Source of the DNA: CAYNZV01 sp965217095
GTDB taxonomy: Bacteria > Latescibacterota > UBA2968 > UBA8231
Assembly: GCA_965217095.1 (NCBI GenBank)
Contig: OZ244235.1
Coordinates: 2,852,001-2,916,000, forward strand
Reading direction: 5' to 3'
Length of the DNA: 64,000 nucleotides
Shown piece after piece: positions 19,356 through 29,088 of this stretch. The notes under the pieces are model-generated. The model did no database searches and was not told the origin of the DNA. It saw nothing but the letters and a program-made list of their open reading frames with translations. The position numbers and the translations under genes were made by a program. Each line of letters opens with the position of its first letter. The stretch's first letter is position 1.

Positions 19356-20171
19356 TCAGGCAGCGCAGGCATCGACGATCTGTCGTAGCTCGGGACGCTC
19401 TGACAACCACAGATCGTTTACCTCGTCGGGGTCGAGGTACTCGTTGCCGCCAAGGTCCCTGCCTCTGGCGAGGTATACCTGCTGGCCACTGAAACGGGTC
19501 GATCTCACGGTTGTGGGCATGTAGCGCATCTGATAGCCGCAGCGGCGCATCTTGCCGTCCGTGGCGTCGGACCCGTGAATCAAGTAGGCGTCGTGCAGGC
19601 TGCAGTGATTCGGTTCCAGCACGCAGTCCACCGCCGTCGATTCATCGAACAGATCCTCCCGGATCGTCTTTTTCAAGAGGGTGTGACCCAGATCCTTCAC
19701 CTGCTCGTGCTCTCGGTCGCGCTCGCGATGGGAACCCGGTATCACCCGCATGCACCCGTTTTCGGGCGTCGAGGGATCGATGGCCAACCATACCGTGACC
19801 ACCTCGATCCGATTCTCCGCCATCGGTTTCCAGTAGGAGCCGTCCTCGTGCCACGGAACTCGTTTGCCGGCTGGCGCCAGCTTGTTTAGACACGAGGTGG
19901 CGAACAGGGCGATGTCGGGGCCGATCAGGGGCTCCACCAGATCGAGCACCTCGTCTGCGAGGAACCACTCGTTCATTTTCGGGTCGACGAAGTTGGCCCG
20001 GTCGATGCCTTCGACTGGATGCCCGTTGAGCTCCTCCCACAGCTGCAGGTGCCACTCGAAGCGCTCCTGGAAAGCGGCGAACTTCACGGGCGAGAATAGC
20101 GGCTCCTCGACGATGAGGAATCCGTGATCCATAAAGGTTTGAATCTGGAGGGTGTTGAGACGGCTGGGCAT
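19356..20171 (-). CDS. Phytanoyl-CoA dioxygenase (PhyH) family protein
   Basis: This 271-aa protein has the double-stranded beta-helix iron site of PhyH-type 2-oxoglutarate oxygenases: WHEDGSYW gives His108 and Asp110, IHGSD gives His199, and Arg209/Arg210 could hold 2-oxoglutarate. ENGCMRVIPGSH is the typical family core motif. ATG 20171 is preceded by GAGGAG at good spacing; a longer frame runs to 20279 without homology. The substrate is unknown, as for most bacterial members. It is divergent from the GH63-like gene. Confidence 0.88.
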   Translation of the reverse strand: MPSRLNTLQIQTFMDHGFLIVEEPLFSPVKFAAFQERFEWHLQLWEELNGHPVEGIDRANFVDPKMNEWFLADEVLDLVEPLIGPDIALFATSCLNKLAPAGKRVPWHEDGSYWKPMAENRIEVVTVWLAIDPSTPENGCMRVIPGSHRERDREHEQVKDLGHTLLKKTIREDLFDESTAVDCVLEPNHCSLHDAYLIHGSDATDGKMRRCGYQMRYMPTTVRSTRFSGQQVYLARGRDLGGNEYLDPDEVNDLWLSERPELRQIVDACAA

Positions 20172-20326
20172 CTGCGGAAACTCCTCGATCAACGACTCTA
20201 GCGCGGCAGAGAAATCTGTGGGGAGAAGATAGTCAGGACTTGGAAGTTTTTCCAGGGCCGGGAGATACGCTCCATACATCGGGCTGGCCTTCCATCGTAG
20301 GATTCCGTACCGTGTTCGCCGAGGGT

Positions 20327-22135
20327 ATGATGAGTGATCGATCAGATTCGTGCGCGCCGGTGGAACGCCTGGTCGAGGTGTTGGGAGACCGGCTCGACTT
20401 CTCCGGCGGCGACCGTTCCTTCAGCCCGTTTTACTCCGACGTCGGTCTGGGCGTGAATGACCAGGGCGGTATCGCCTGCCTCTTCCTGCACTACAACCGT
20501 CGCATGACCATCTTTCTGGAGCCGTTTCTCACCATGCCGGCACCGGTGGAACAACACCGGAATACTGCGATCGGCATACGGCAGACGTTCCGCGAGGGAG
20601 AGGCGCAGATTGCTTATTGCGGCCACAACACCTTCATCGTGGACTGCACGGGCCTGTCCACGCTCGAGTTCGATCCCTCCGTCCACGAAGGGTTCACCGA
20701 ACGGCGCTGCCGGCAGGCAGAGAGCGGAATCGCCATCATCGACGGGTACTTGCCCACCTTGGATCCACGGGACCACGATGAACGATTCCCAGTTGTCATC
20801 GGACTGCGGGTCATCAAGGGCGCGATGGCATCGCCCCCGACGCCCGATGCCGTGAAAGTCCTGGCCGATGATGAAAGCCGGGTAGCCATACTCTTTTCCA
20901 TACGCATGCTCGAGGTAGGGCACGACGAGATCATCTCCCGCCTGCGAGGAGGGAGCAATTCGGCAGAAGAGGCGAGGCAGCGCACCTTAACTTGGTGGGC
21001 CGGGGCCACAGGTAGATTCGATATCCGCGCTGCCGCCGATGGGGAAGCGACCGTGCTGGCCCGGGCGATATACACCCTTCTGGGTAACAGCGCTGCCTGT
21101 CCGGGGCTCTTGCAGGGTCGGATCTCCGGTTTCCCCAGTAGAGGGACCTACCCCTGCGCCTACTTGTGGGACAGTTGTTTTCAGAGCCTCGGCCTGGCGC
21201 TGTTTAACGAAAGATTGGCGGAGGATAGTTTGCTCGTCTTCGCGGACAATCTGCGGACCGACGGCAAGCTGCATGCCTTTATATGTTCAACCTGGGTCCA
21301 CCCCGGTCAGTCGCAACCACCCTTGCTGGGTTGGGCAGCTCGCCAACTCGTTCAAGAATCCGGCAACAAGAAGCTGGCGGCCCGGCTGTTACCCGCGTTG
21401 AGGCGCAACACTGACTGGTGGCTTGCTCAACGCATGACCCGTTTCGGTCTGCCTGCCGCGGCCAATGGTATGGAGGTGGGATGGGACGACACCCCGCGAT
21501 TCGACCAGGGTCCCATCATCGCCTGCGACCTGAACAGCTATCTGCTTTTGCAGATGCGGATCTGCGCCGACTTCGCCAGTTTGGGTGGCGACGAGACCAC
21601 AGCGGTGGCGCTGAATGCCCAAGCCGATGACTACGCAGGTCGTATGGTGGAGGTGCTGTACGACGAAGAATCGGGGCTTTTCCTGGACATCGAGGTGGAG
21701 ACGGGTGAGCCCGTGCGTATCAAAACCCCCGCCTGCTTCCTGCCGCTGCTGGCCGGAGTACCGTTGGCGGAGGAGCGGAAGCGGTGGGCGATCGAGGAGT
21801 ACCTGCTGAACCCCGACCACTTCTTCGGTGCCGTCCCGTTTCCGGTGGTCGCCTACGATGAACCGACCTATGGCGCGGACAAGTGGTGGCGGGGACCCAC
21901 CTGGATAAACGTGGCCTACTTGATGATCGGGGTGTTGGACAAGCTGAAGTACTTGGACGAGGCGTACGCTGCCCGCGAACGCTTGTACGCAATCTTGATC
22001 GCCGATGGCGATTTGAGGGAACACTTTGATTCGCAGACCGGAACCGGCCTCGGGGCGTACGAGTACGGCTTCACGGCGGCGATCTGTCTCCGCCTGCACG
22101 CGGAACTACGCGATCGCGAAATCTCTCTGGGTTGA
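20327..22135 (+). CDS. GH63/MGH1-like (alpha/alpha)6 glycoside hydrolase
   Basis: The 602-aa protein has an N-terminal beta-sandwich (about 1-240) and a C-terminal (alpha/alpha)6 barrel. Characteristic barrel motifs are YLWDSCFQSLGL, EVGWDDTPRF, WWRGPTWINVAY and AYEYGFTAA, as in GH63, mannosylglycerate hydrolase-like and trehalase-like enzymes. The Asp in WDSCF or WDDT and a late acidic residue are candidate catalytic acids. Two adjacent ATGs (20327, 20330) are possible starts; the longest frame begins at 20240. No signal peptide is seen, so a cytoplasmic oligosaccharide is the likely substrate. Confidence 0.82.
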   Translation: MMSDRSDSCAPVERLVEVLGDRLDFSGGDRSFSPFYSDVGLGVNDQGGIACLFLHYNRRMTIFLEPFLTMPAPVEQHRNTAIGIRQTFREGEAQIAYCGHNTFIVDCTGLSTLEFDPSVHEGFTERRCRQAESGIAIIDGYLPTLDPRDHDERFPVVIGLRVIKGAMASPPTPDAVKVLADDESRVAILFSIRMLEVGHDEIISRLRGGSNSAEEARQRTLTWWAGATGRFDIRAAADGEATVLARAIYTLLGNSAACPGLLQGRISGFPSRGTYPCAYLWDSCFQSLGLALFNERLAEDSLLVFADNLRTDGKLHAFICSTWVHPGQSQPPLLGWAARQLVQESGNKKLAARLLPALRRNTDWWLAQRMTRFGLPAAANGMEVGWDDTPRFDQGPIIACDLNSYLLLQMRICADFASLGGDETTAVALNAQADDYAGRMVEVLYDEESGLFLDIEVETGEPVRIKTPACFLPLLAGVPLAEERKRWAIEEYLLNPDHFFGAVPFPVVAYDEPTYGADKWWRGPTWINVAYLMIGVLDKLKYLDEAYAARERLYAILIADGDLREHFDSQTGTGLGAYEYGFTAAICLRLHAELRDREISLG

Positions 22136-22208
22136 CTCCGAGCCGGGGATTCAGATGCCGGCCGTTACCAGGAATCGACGCCCGCGAGCAGCCCTCTGTC
22201 CGCCGGTA

Positions 22209-24245
22209 TCATCCCACGCCCCTGGGTCCCGCCGCGGTGTGACCTGCGGTAGGGAACCAGATCAGGTCGACCAAGACGGACGAGGCTACCCCAACAATGT
22301 AGCCGACCCCCAAGCCGTAGAAAAACGGCTTGCCCGCCACATAGGCGGCAACTCCGCCGTAGCGCAGCAAGGTGGCTTTGATGGCCCAGACTACCGCCAG
22401 ATTGATCCAATATAGATCCAGCCAGAACGATTCCTGAAAGGCAAGACCTACCGGGTGCAGGGAGAACCAGTGATACCGACTGCGCAGGTAGGTCATTCCC
22501 GCGGCCTGCAACCATCCAAAGAGGAATACGCCGATCTTCTGCCAGTCCATAACCGTGCGATTATTGAGCATGTAGACCAACGGGTCGAAGAAGCGGGCGG
22601 TCATCCACCATTCGAACCTGATACTGGGGCCTCCCCCCCGGTAGGTGGATTCGACGCGGGCGGCAACGGTGACGACAAACACGAGGGCGAAGACTCCAAG
22701 GGCTGTCAGGGCGACGGCCCGCGGCTGATGCCGCAACGAGAACAGGCGTAGATAATGGGTGAGCGCCGGCCAGGCGGGGATCAGATTGCCGCCGAAGAAG
22801 CCCGGGCTGGTGAACAGATGGAAACCCGCGAGCCCGCGAGCTGTGATGGGGGCGGTGCCCATGAGGTCGACAACGAAGGGGGCGCCCTTTACGAAGGGGC
22901 GATAAGGCGCCAGGTACGCAAAGCCGCAGGCGGCGATTAGTTTGGTAGTCGCGAAGAAGGTAAGGGACATGAGTAGAAACGATCCCAGCGCCAGCACCAA
23001 ACTCATGCCTAAACTCATGGCCCACCCAACCACGTATACCGCCGAGACCAGGAGCCCCACCCAGGCAAACCGATAACGCCGACGGAGATGGATGTCGTCC
23101 CGTGCCCTAAAAGCCATCTGCAAGGTCTCTCGCAGGTGGCTGCGGGCGATCCAGATCGCCCACAAGGCGATGAACATCAATGCGCCGTAGTTCTCCATGA
23201 AGAGCAGTCGCTCACCGCCGATCTGCTGGCCTTCGGCTCCGAATGAGATCCCGGTGCGAGTCAGCATTCCCGCCTTGAAGAGACTCATAATGCGGAAGAG
23301 AATCAGGCTGCCGAGGATGTCCATCGGGCAGAGATAGGTCACCGCCATCACCAGGGGCATATAGCGGATGTTGATCCGGTAGATCCAATCGCTCACCTCG
23401 AAACGAAAGATCTCGGTGTTGAACGGGAGAATCGTGGCCGCAGTGAAATAGGTGGAGATGTTGTAGAGAATCGGCACAAATACCACTCCGAAACCGATCC
23501 AGAACAGTTTCGTTCGAAACAGGTCGGGCAGGCGGCGGCGTCCATCCATACCCCTCAGAAGGTCGAGCGGCAGCTGCGCCAGCGGGAAGGCCAGCTTTTC
23601 GCGGTCCTGCCACTGCGTCTGAAAGAGAACGAACAGGCAGTACCCGAAGACTACCATAGCCAGGGAAACAGCCAGCCATTGCAGGGTTATCCCGATCCAT
23701 CCGTCCCAGGGCACCGGGGCGCCGTCCGGCAAGCCGAGCCAGAAGCTGTCCAACACGCGAGCACTGGCGGGAGTGAGGACATGCCATGGCAGGTAGTCGA
23801 AGAAGTGCTCGACGTACAGGTTCTCTGGAGAGGCAAAATGAGTGGGTGAGGCGACCATCAAAGACCACCGTCCCAACCAGTGGGGCAGGGTGCCCACAAT
23901 CCAGAGCATGGAAAGGATCGTCAGCAGCTCTCCGGTCTTGAGGGTTTGAGAGGGCCAGATCCGCGAGATGCCCACGTTCACAAAGATCCAGAGGACGAAC
24001 GGCATCAGAGCCAACAGCGGCAGCTGCGAGTGTACGAAGTGTCCCACCCCCGATTGCCCGGAGACGTAGATGAGGTAGAGCACCGCGCCCAGCGTGGTGG
24101 CCAAGCCCAGAACCACGCCGCGTAGGGTGATCAGCGGGAACGCATCCCTATTGGAATCAGGTTCGGTAACCGGCAAGAAGTCTTGGCAGGGCGGGAGAAA
24201 CGATATGGCCTGCGAGGTGGGTCCATGAGAAGAAAACCCATGCAC
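22209..24245 (-). CDS. DUF6785/DUF6784-type multi-pass membrane protein, copy 1
   Basis: This 678-aa protein has about 14 hydrophobic segments. It is collinear with the protein encoded divergently at 24372-26402: shared stretches include FGYCLFVLF, EKLAFPLAQLPLDL, YLCPMDILGSLILF, ARSHLR, HWFSLHPVGLAFQ and LLRYGGV. This fits the large uncharacterised DUF6785/DUF6784 membrane family common in Planctomycetota and related genomes; the oligopeptide-transporter-like architecture suggests transport, but the function is not established. The frame opens with GTG at 24245. The 126-bp spacer to copy 2 must hold both promoters. Confidence 0.78.
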   Translation of the reverse strand: MHGFSSHGPTSQAISFLPPCQDFLPVTEPDSNRDAFPLITLRGVVLGLATTLGAVLYLIYVSGQSGVGHFVHSQLPLLALMPFVLWIFVNVGISRIWPSQTLKTGELLTILSMLWIVGTLPHWLGRWSLMVASPTHFASPENLYVEHFFDYLPWHVLTPASARVLDSFWLGLPDGAPVPWDGWIGITLQWLAVSLAMVVFGYCLFVLFQTQWQDREKLAFPLAQLPLDLLRGMDGRRRLPDLFRTKLFWIGFGVVFVPILYNISTYFTAATILPFNTEIFRFEVSDWIYRINIRYMPLVMAVTYLCPMDILGSLILFRIMSLFKAGMLTRTGISFGAEGQQIGGERLLFMENYGALMFIALWAIWIARSHLRETLQMAFRARDDIHLRRRYRFAWVGLLVSAVYVVGWAMSLGMSLVLALGSFLLMSLTFFATTKLIAACGFAYLAPYRPFVKGAPFVVDLMGTAPITARGLAGFHLFTSPGFFGGNLIPAWPALTHYLRLFSLRHQPRAVALTALGVFALVFVVTVAARVESTYRGGGPSIRFEWWMTARFFDPLVYMLNNRTVMDWQKIGVFLFGWLQAAGMTYLRSRYHWFSLHPVGLAFQESFWLDLYWINLAVVWAIKATLLRYGGVAAYVAGKPFFYGLGVGYIVGVASSVLVDLIWFPTAGHTAAGPRGVG

Positions 24246-24371
24246 AACTGCGAGAGTGTATCACATGTTCGATGGGATCACAAGCATCAGGTGGCGATAG
24301 ACCCCAGCCAGATCCCTACCAGGTCGGTGCCCGCAGAAGGAGGTCAGTTCGGACCTTGCCCGGCGTGTTGA

Positions 24372-26402
24372 TTGTGGAGCGCGGAGAAACGGCGTATCGT
24401 CTGGTGGGTGTGGGGTAGGGAGAGGGGGACGGGCCGTCCAAACTTCCAGATCAACCGTGATCTCCGACCTTCGTTGCCACCAGACCTACTCGAAAATCGC
24501 GCCCAGACTCCCCAGGTAACCTGGCGCGCAATCGCGATCGGTGCGGTTTCTTTCGCCGCCGTCGTGCATGTGCTGCATCTTTCGGTCAGCTCCCAGCTGC
24601 CGTTGATGGTGCTGATCTCTTTCGCGTTCTGGCTGTTCCTCAATCCACTGATCAAGATCTTCGCTCCGAAAGCGGCCCTGAGCCGGGGCGAGCTGTTGAC
24701 GATTTTTATCACCGGCTGGGTTGCCGGCGTCATGCCGGCCAACGGGTGGATGTGGGACGTCGTAAAAGTGGCGGCAGTGCCCACCCACGCGGCCAGGCCG
24801 GAAAACCAGTGGTCCGAGCTGCTCTTCGATATTCTGCCATGGCACATATTCGCCGATACCTCATCGCGGGTCATCGGCGGCTTCTGGTTCGGGTTGGATC
24901 AGGGTGAATCCATTCCCTGGTCAGGGTGGGTTGAAGCGGTCGGGCAATGGCTTGGGGTATCCATGGGGGTGCTGGTGTTCGGTTATTGCATCTTCGTGCT
25001 GTTTCATCACCAGTGGGTCGAGGTCGAAAAGCTGACCTACCCGCTGGCGCAGATGCCTCTCGACCTGACCGCCGGGTGCGACGACGCGCATCGCGTGCCC
25101 AAGCTGTTTCGGTCCTGGTTGTTCTGGTTTGGGGTTGCGCTCGTATTCCTGCCGGCGGTCTACAATACGTTGGGGTATTTCGTGGCCGGACTGCCGAAGA
25201 CCAAGATCTTCTTCCAGCAGATCCAGATAGATCTAGGCGATCACTTTTCTCGTGGGCTCTCGGTCCGATTGCTGCCATTGGTTCTTGCCGTCGCCTACCT
25301 CTGTCCGCTGGATATCCTCGCGAGCCTGATCCTGTTCTACTGGCTGACGCTGCCCAAGGAAATTGTGATGAGCCGCACCGGATTCACCCTCGGATCCGGA
25401 GACACCTTGATGGGCCCGGAGCAGATTCTTTTTCTGGAGGCGTATGGCGCGACCGTCTTCGTCGCCCTCTGGTCCATATGGCTTGCACGGTCCCACCTGC
25501 GAAGCATATTCGATCGGGTCCTCCATGGTGGCGGGAACGCACAAGAGGTGAGGATCTACCGTTGGGCGGTGTTGGGCGCGGTGATATCCGCGTCTTACGT
25601 CATTGGCTGGATCATGTCGACAGGCGCGAGCCTGCTGCTGGCAGCGGGCCTGCTGCTGCTATTTACACTGGTCCATTTCGTCACCGTAAAGCTGATGGCG
25701 GCAACCGGATTCGCCTATCTCATCCCGAACAATAAGTATCTGAAAGGGGATCTATTTGTCGAACACCTGGTCGGCACCAGAATCCTGTCGAACCGTTCCA
25801 TCGTCGCCTTCAAGACCTTTACGAGCAATGCCTTTTTCGGTTCAGGGGGGCGCATTCCCGGATGGCCGGCGATCATTCATCAGTTTCGCATCTTCTCGCT
25901 TGCTGGCAACCCGGTCAAGGTCACTGCGGCAATCTTCATTGCCTTCGCCGTAGGTTTTCTCTCCATCGCGGCCACCAGCATTCATTCATCTTACGGCGGT
26001 ATGCGCTACGGCCTCAGCGGGAACGACCTGATGTTTGACGGCATGGTGCGCCTGATCAACAATCCGACCGCTCCAGACTTGGGCAAGTGGGTAGTTTGGT
26101 CGGTCGGTTTTCTGGAAGCGGCCGGGCTGGCCTGGATGCGGACCCGATTCCACTGGTTCACGCTCCACCCCGTCGGGCTGGCCTTTCAGCAGTCCATGGG
26201 CGAGCGCATGTACTGGTTCAGCTTGCTTGTCGTATGGATAATAAAAGTCACTCTGCTGCGCTACGGGGGAGTGCGCACCTACCTGGCCTGGAAGCCGCTG
26301 TTTTACGGGATGACAGTGGGGTACGTGCTGGGGGTCATCGTGGCCAGGGGCGCGGACCGAATCTGGTTCCCCGCCGCATCCCACTGGTTGCACCGATGGT
26401 AA
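24372..26402 (+). CDS. DUF6785/DUF6784-type multi-pass membrane protein, copy 2
   Basis: The 676-aa protein is a paralog of the divergent membrane protein at 22209-24245, with the same order of motifs (FGYCIFVLF, EKLTYPLAQMPLDL, YLCPLDILASLILF, HWFTLHPVGLAFQ, LLRYGGV) and a similar number of membrane segments. The frame opens with a TTG at 24372; the conserved hydrophobic part begins about 50 residues later, so the true start is uncertain. It heads an operon with two TIM-barrel proteins and a propeller, which suggests it imports or senses the substrate of those enzymes. Confidence 0.78.
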   Translation: MWSAEKRRIVWWVWGRERGTGRPNFQINRDLRPSLPPDLLENRAQTPQVTWRAIAIGAVSFAAVVHVLHLSVSSQLPLMVLISFAFWLFLNPLIKIFAPKAALSRGELLTIFITGWVAGVMPANGWMWDVVKVAAVPTHAARPENQWSELLFDILPWHIFADTSSRVIGGFWFGLDQGESIPWSGWVEAVGQWLGVSMGVLVFGYCIFVLFHHQWVEVEKLTYPLAQMPLDLTAGCDDAHRVPKLFRSWLFWFGVALVFLPAVYNTLGYFVAGLPKTKIFFQQIQIDLGDHFSRGLSVRLLPLVLAVAYLCPLDILASLILFYWLTLPKEIVMSRTGFTLGSGDTLMGPEQILFLEAYGATVFVALWSIWLARSHLRSIFDRVLHGGGNAQEVRIYRWAVLGAVISASYVIGWIMSTGASLLLAAGLLLLFTLVHFVTVKLMAATGFAYLIPNNKYLKGDLFVEHLVGTRILSNRSIVAFKTFTSNAFFGSGGRIPGWPAIIHQFRIFSLAGNPVKVTAAIFIAFAVGFLSIAATSIHSSYGGMRYGLSGNDLMFDGMVRLINNPTAPDLGKWVVWSVGFLEAAGLAWMRTRFHWFTLHPVGLAFQQSMGERMYWFSLLVVWIIKVTLLRYGGVRTYLAWKPLFYGMTVGYVLGVIVARGADRIWFPAASHWLHRW

Positions 26403-26829
26403 ACGACATCATTTCCCTGCCGGCGCGGCATTGGCCGTACCCACACGAAGCGTGCTGATGGCTACACCCAACGGCAAGATGCTTCGTCATATCTTCGTCG
26501 AGGATGCCGCACAGTGGTTCCACCATCTTTTCATATCCAAAGATGGACCTGACAATATCCGCGTCGAAGAAGCGAGAAGGCGCGTTCTGGACACCTTCGT
26601 CGAACCACTATTGTCGACTGCGTGGAAGGCGTTACCTACCGCATCTGCCAAGGCAACCATTACCTCTTCTACGACAGCAAGGTCGCGCAGTGCCTCGGCG
26701 ACACCGTCGAGCTGCTAGATCGGTACCCTTTCGCACACCGCAGCAAACAGATCTACTCCGCCGAAGGTCCTCGCGGCTTGTGGAACACCGCAGAGAATTT
26801 TCGCCGTTTCCGCGAAGTGGGGTGGGACC

Positions 26830-26837
26830 CTCATGAA
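26830..26837. repeat. Left target-site duplication of the IS1595-type element
   Basis: CTCATGAA, identical to 30133-30140. The copy belongs to the interrupted TIM-barrel gene, coding for part of PHE. Confidence 0.92.
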
Positions 26838-26860
26838 GGGGATTATAAACAATACTTGAC
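26838..26860. repeat. Left terminal inverted repeat of the IS1595-type element
   Basis: Begins GGGGATTATAAA. It matches the complement of 30110-30132 at 20 of 23 positions. Confidence 0.9.
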
Positions 26861-26889
26861 GGGAACTGGGGAATTACTTTGATTGTAGG

Positions 26890-27327
26890 ATGGATTGGAA
26901 AGGTCCTGTCGCGGCAACGTTGTTCGCCGCCATCGTCTTGTGCAGCGGATTCTGGACGGAACCGATGTTCCCGTTAGGCGATGACAGATGGGGCATTCTC
27001 GCTGGCATCGCTCTATTGGGCATCGTAGCCATCTACGCGCCGGTAATTTTCCGTTATATACGGAGAAGGCGATCTCGGACTCGCCAACCGGAGGGGCCTT
27101 TGCCAGTAGACTATATGACGGCATGCGTAATCGCGGGCCGCTACATCGATCCCGATGAAACCATGGCAGCGAGCAAACTTATAGCCGTGCGCGCGCAAAT
27201 TCTCGCAAGGTTTGACAAAGTGGTTGGTGCGCGGATCGGAGATCAGTACAACGGCCAGCTTCTACACCAGTGGTTCCAGAAAAATGCCGCGCGTAGTCTC
27301 GTCGTGCATCAAGACGAAATCACCTAA
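26890..27327 (+). CDS. Small membrane protein, transposon passenger
   Basis: The 145-aa protein has two hydrophobic segments (VAATLFAAIVLCSGFW and GILAGIALLGIVAIYA) followed by a basic stop-transfer region (RYIRRRRSRTR) and a soluble C-terminal part of about 85 residues. I recognise no family. It starts 30 bp inside the left inverted repeat and reads away from the transposon end, so it may depend on a promoter in the terminal repeat region. It could be an accessory or immunity function of the methyltransferase cargo, but nothing shows this. Confidence 0.6.
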   Translation: MDWKGPVAATLFAAIVLCSGFWTEPMFPLGDDRWGILAGIALLGIVAIYAPVIFRYIRRRRSRTRQPEGPLPVDYMTACVIAGRYIDPDETMAASKLIAVRAQILARFDKVVGARIGDQYNGQLLHQWFQKNAARSLVVHQDEIT

Positions 27328-27385
27328 GTCAGTCTTTGCGATCACAAATGAGGTAGCGAATACATGAATACACAAGATGGGCAGG

Positions 27386-27619
27386 CTACAACGGGGCGTC
27401 GCCTAAACCCTCCATCTGTTTCTTCAATCCCTCAAGCTCTTCAACGATGGTTCGATAAGTATGAAGAGCAGTATCCGGAGGAAATGCGAGCTCTACTGTG
27501 TGATTTTCTCCGTGGGGATCGACGACGGTATAGGTCACTGTCGTCACGTTCTCTCCCGATTCCAGTTCATAAAAGCACTCGACTCTGGCTTTTGAGGGAA
27601 GAAAGCGAAAAGATGCCAT
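27386..27619 (-). CDS. 77-aa conserved-looking hypothetical protein downstream of the methyltransferase
   Basis: The protein starts MASFRFLPSKARVECFYEL and ends with a charged helix (EELEGLKKQMEGLG). The ATG at 27619 has GGAG 9 bp upstream and lies 28 bp after the methyltransferase stop, so the two form an operon. The middle, TVTYTVVDPHGENHTVEL, looks like a beta hairpin. The same frame is open upstream to 27943, but that part only shadows the methyltransferase gene. No function is assigned. Confidence 0.6.
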   Translation of the reverse strand: MASFRFLPSKARVECFYELESGENVTTVTYTVVDPHGENHTVELAFPPDTALHTYRTIVEELEGLKKQMEGLGDAPL

Positions 27620-27647
27620 TGGTTTTCTCCGCTGGTGATGAAGGGAA

Positions 27648-29009
27648 TCACAATTGAAGCTTGACGCGCAGATACTCCATGCCCCGGTCGCCCTTGATGC
27701 GGTTGCAGGAGCCGCACAGGAGTTGCAGGTTGTCAATATGGTCCGTTCCTCCCTTGCGTCGGGAGATGATGTGATCAACCTCCAAGTGCCTCGCCTCGAA
27801 GTGCGCGGCGCACCCAGCGCAGTGGCCACCTTGATGCCCGTAGAGCGTCGGTCTGTGCGCCCGGTGCGGCGGGAGTTTGCCCAAGTCGGTGCGCTTTGGG
27901 AGGTCGGTGCGGTGCACGCCCTGGTAAAACAATCCGAGCTCATCGTGCATCCGGCGCTCGACCAGCTCGGCGGCCTTTTCGCTGATATCGATTCCTACCC
28001 ATTGGCGCTCAAGCTTCTCCGCCGCAATGCACGCCGTCGCGCAGCCGCAGAAGGGGTCCAGAACTGTGTCGCTGGGATTGCTGCTGGCTTGGATGATGCG
28101 ATCAAGAAGGGCCAACGGTTTCTGTGTGGGGTAGCCAACTCGTTCCTTGGACCATCCTCTGATGAAACTGATGTCGGTCCAATTGCTACCCACGGGTTTC
28201 CCCTTGCTTTCATCCAAGTACCGTTTGTACATCGGCACGTTGCCCGGACTTGTCTGCACAACCCGACCGTCCTCAATCAGCTGCTGCATCCGTTTTTCGG
28301 AATACCGCCAGTAACGGGTTACACCCATCACTTCGTACGAGGGGTTCCCTTTGGCGGCTCCTCCCGGCCCCAGCATGTTGTCAAGCTTGTACCGACGTCC
28401 GTCTGGGTCGCTATACCGATAAAACTTGTCTACGTAATCCCCTTCGAGGTCGACGTATGGCTGCCGAAATTGGGCATTGCCTCCGGCGTAAAACAACAGG
28501 TAGTCGTTCTGTCTGCCAAAGTGCCTTGTGCCTTGAGCTACATTCCCTTTTGCATCAGACCGCTTCCAGACAATCTCGTTTTTGAACGCCCTTCTGCCCC
28601 AGACAGCGTCCATGACGAGCTTGAGGTAGTGGCTCATCGTCGGGTCGCAGTGCAGGTAGATGCTCCCTGTGGGCTTCAGGATGCGCCGCATCTCCAGCAG
28701 CCGCGCGGCCATATAGGCGAGGTAGGACTTGTCACTGTCTGTCATGGCGGCCAGCAGGACGCGGTACAACGGCGCATGTTTGGCCTCGATCAGGTTGATC
28801 CACTCCGCATCCACGTCCGAGAGCGACCACGTGTCCTTAAACGCCGCACCCGCCGCTTCAGAGCCGATGGGCGCGGCATAGTTCGCCTTGCTGTTGAACG
28901 GCGGATCGAGATAAATCAGGTCAACGGACTCGGCGTTCATGCCACGAAGAATGGGCAGGTTGTCGCCCGTCCATATCGTTTGATTCGACCAATTGGGAGA
29001 AGATGTCAT
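27648..29009 (-). CDS. DNA methyltransferase fused to HNH endonuclease domain, transposon passenger
   Basis: This 453-aa protein has a DPPF catalytic motif (residues 35-38) before the SAM-binding motif DPFCGCAT (about 330), the beta-class order of N6-adenine/N4-cytosine methylases; KPLALLDRIIQASS before it is also typical. From about residue 385 a C-terminal HNH zinc-finger nuclease follows: CAGCAAHFE, LEVDHIISRRKGGTD, NLQLLCGSCN. The start is ATG 29009; the longer frame to 29123 overlaps the transposase remnant. One polypeptide may combine modification and cutting, or the HNH part may serve another role. It is carried inside the IS1595-type element. Confidence 0.9.
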   Translation of the reverse strand: MTSSPNWSNQTIWTGDNLPILRGMNAESVDLIYLDPPFNSKANYAAPIGSEAAGAAFKDTWSLSDVDAEWINLIEAKHAPLYRVLLAAMTDSDKSYLAYMAARLLEMRRILKPTGSIYLHCDPTMSHYLKLVMDAVWGRRAFKNEIVWKRSDAKGNVAQGTRHFGRQNDYLLFYAGGNAQFRQPYVDLEGDYVDKFYRYSDPDGRRYKLDNMLGPGGAAKGNPSYEVMGVTRYWRYSEKRMQQLIEDGRVVQTSPGNVPMYKRYLDESKGKPVGSNWTDISFIRGWSKERVGYPTQKPLALLDRIIQASSNPSDTVLDPFCGCATACIAAEKLERQWVGIDISEKAAELVERRMHDELGLFYQGVHRTDLPKRTDLGKLPPHRAHRPTLYGHQGGHCAGCAAHFEARHLEVDHIISRRKGGTDHIDNLQLLCGSCNRIKGDRGMEYLRVKLQL

Positions 29010-29088
29010 GCCGTACCGCCCCAAGCTTGACCCCGTCCGCGATCTTGCGGGCGCAACACCAGAGACACTGGCGCGCGCATTGCTCCGC

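Noticed and set aside
27386..27943. A 185-aa minus-strand gene
   Set aside because: Only the last 77 codons, from the ATG with a ribosome-binding site, look coding; the upstream part shadows the methyltransferase gene.
27654..29030. A 458-aa plus-strand open frame opposite the methyltransferase gene
   Set aside because: It is the complement of a gene with clear DPPF, SAM-binding and HNH motifs and shows no motifs itself; high GC makes long antisense frames common.
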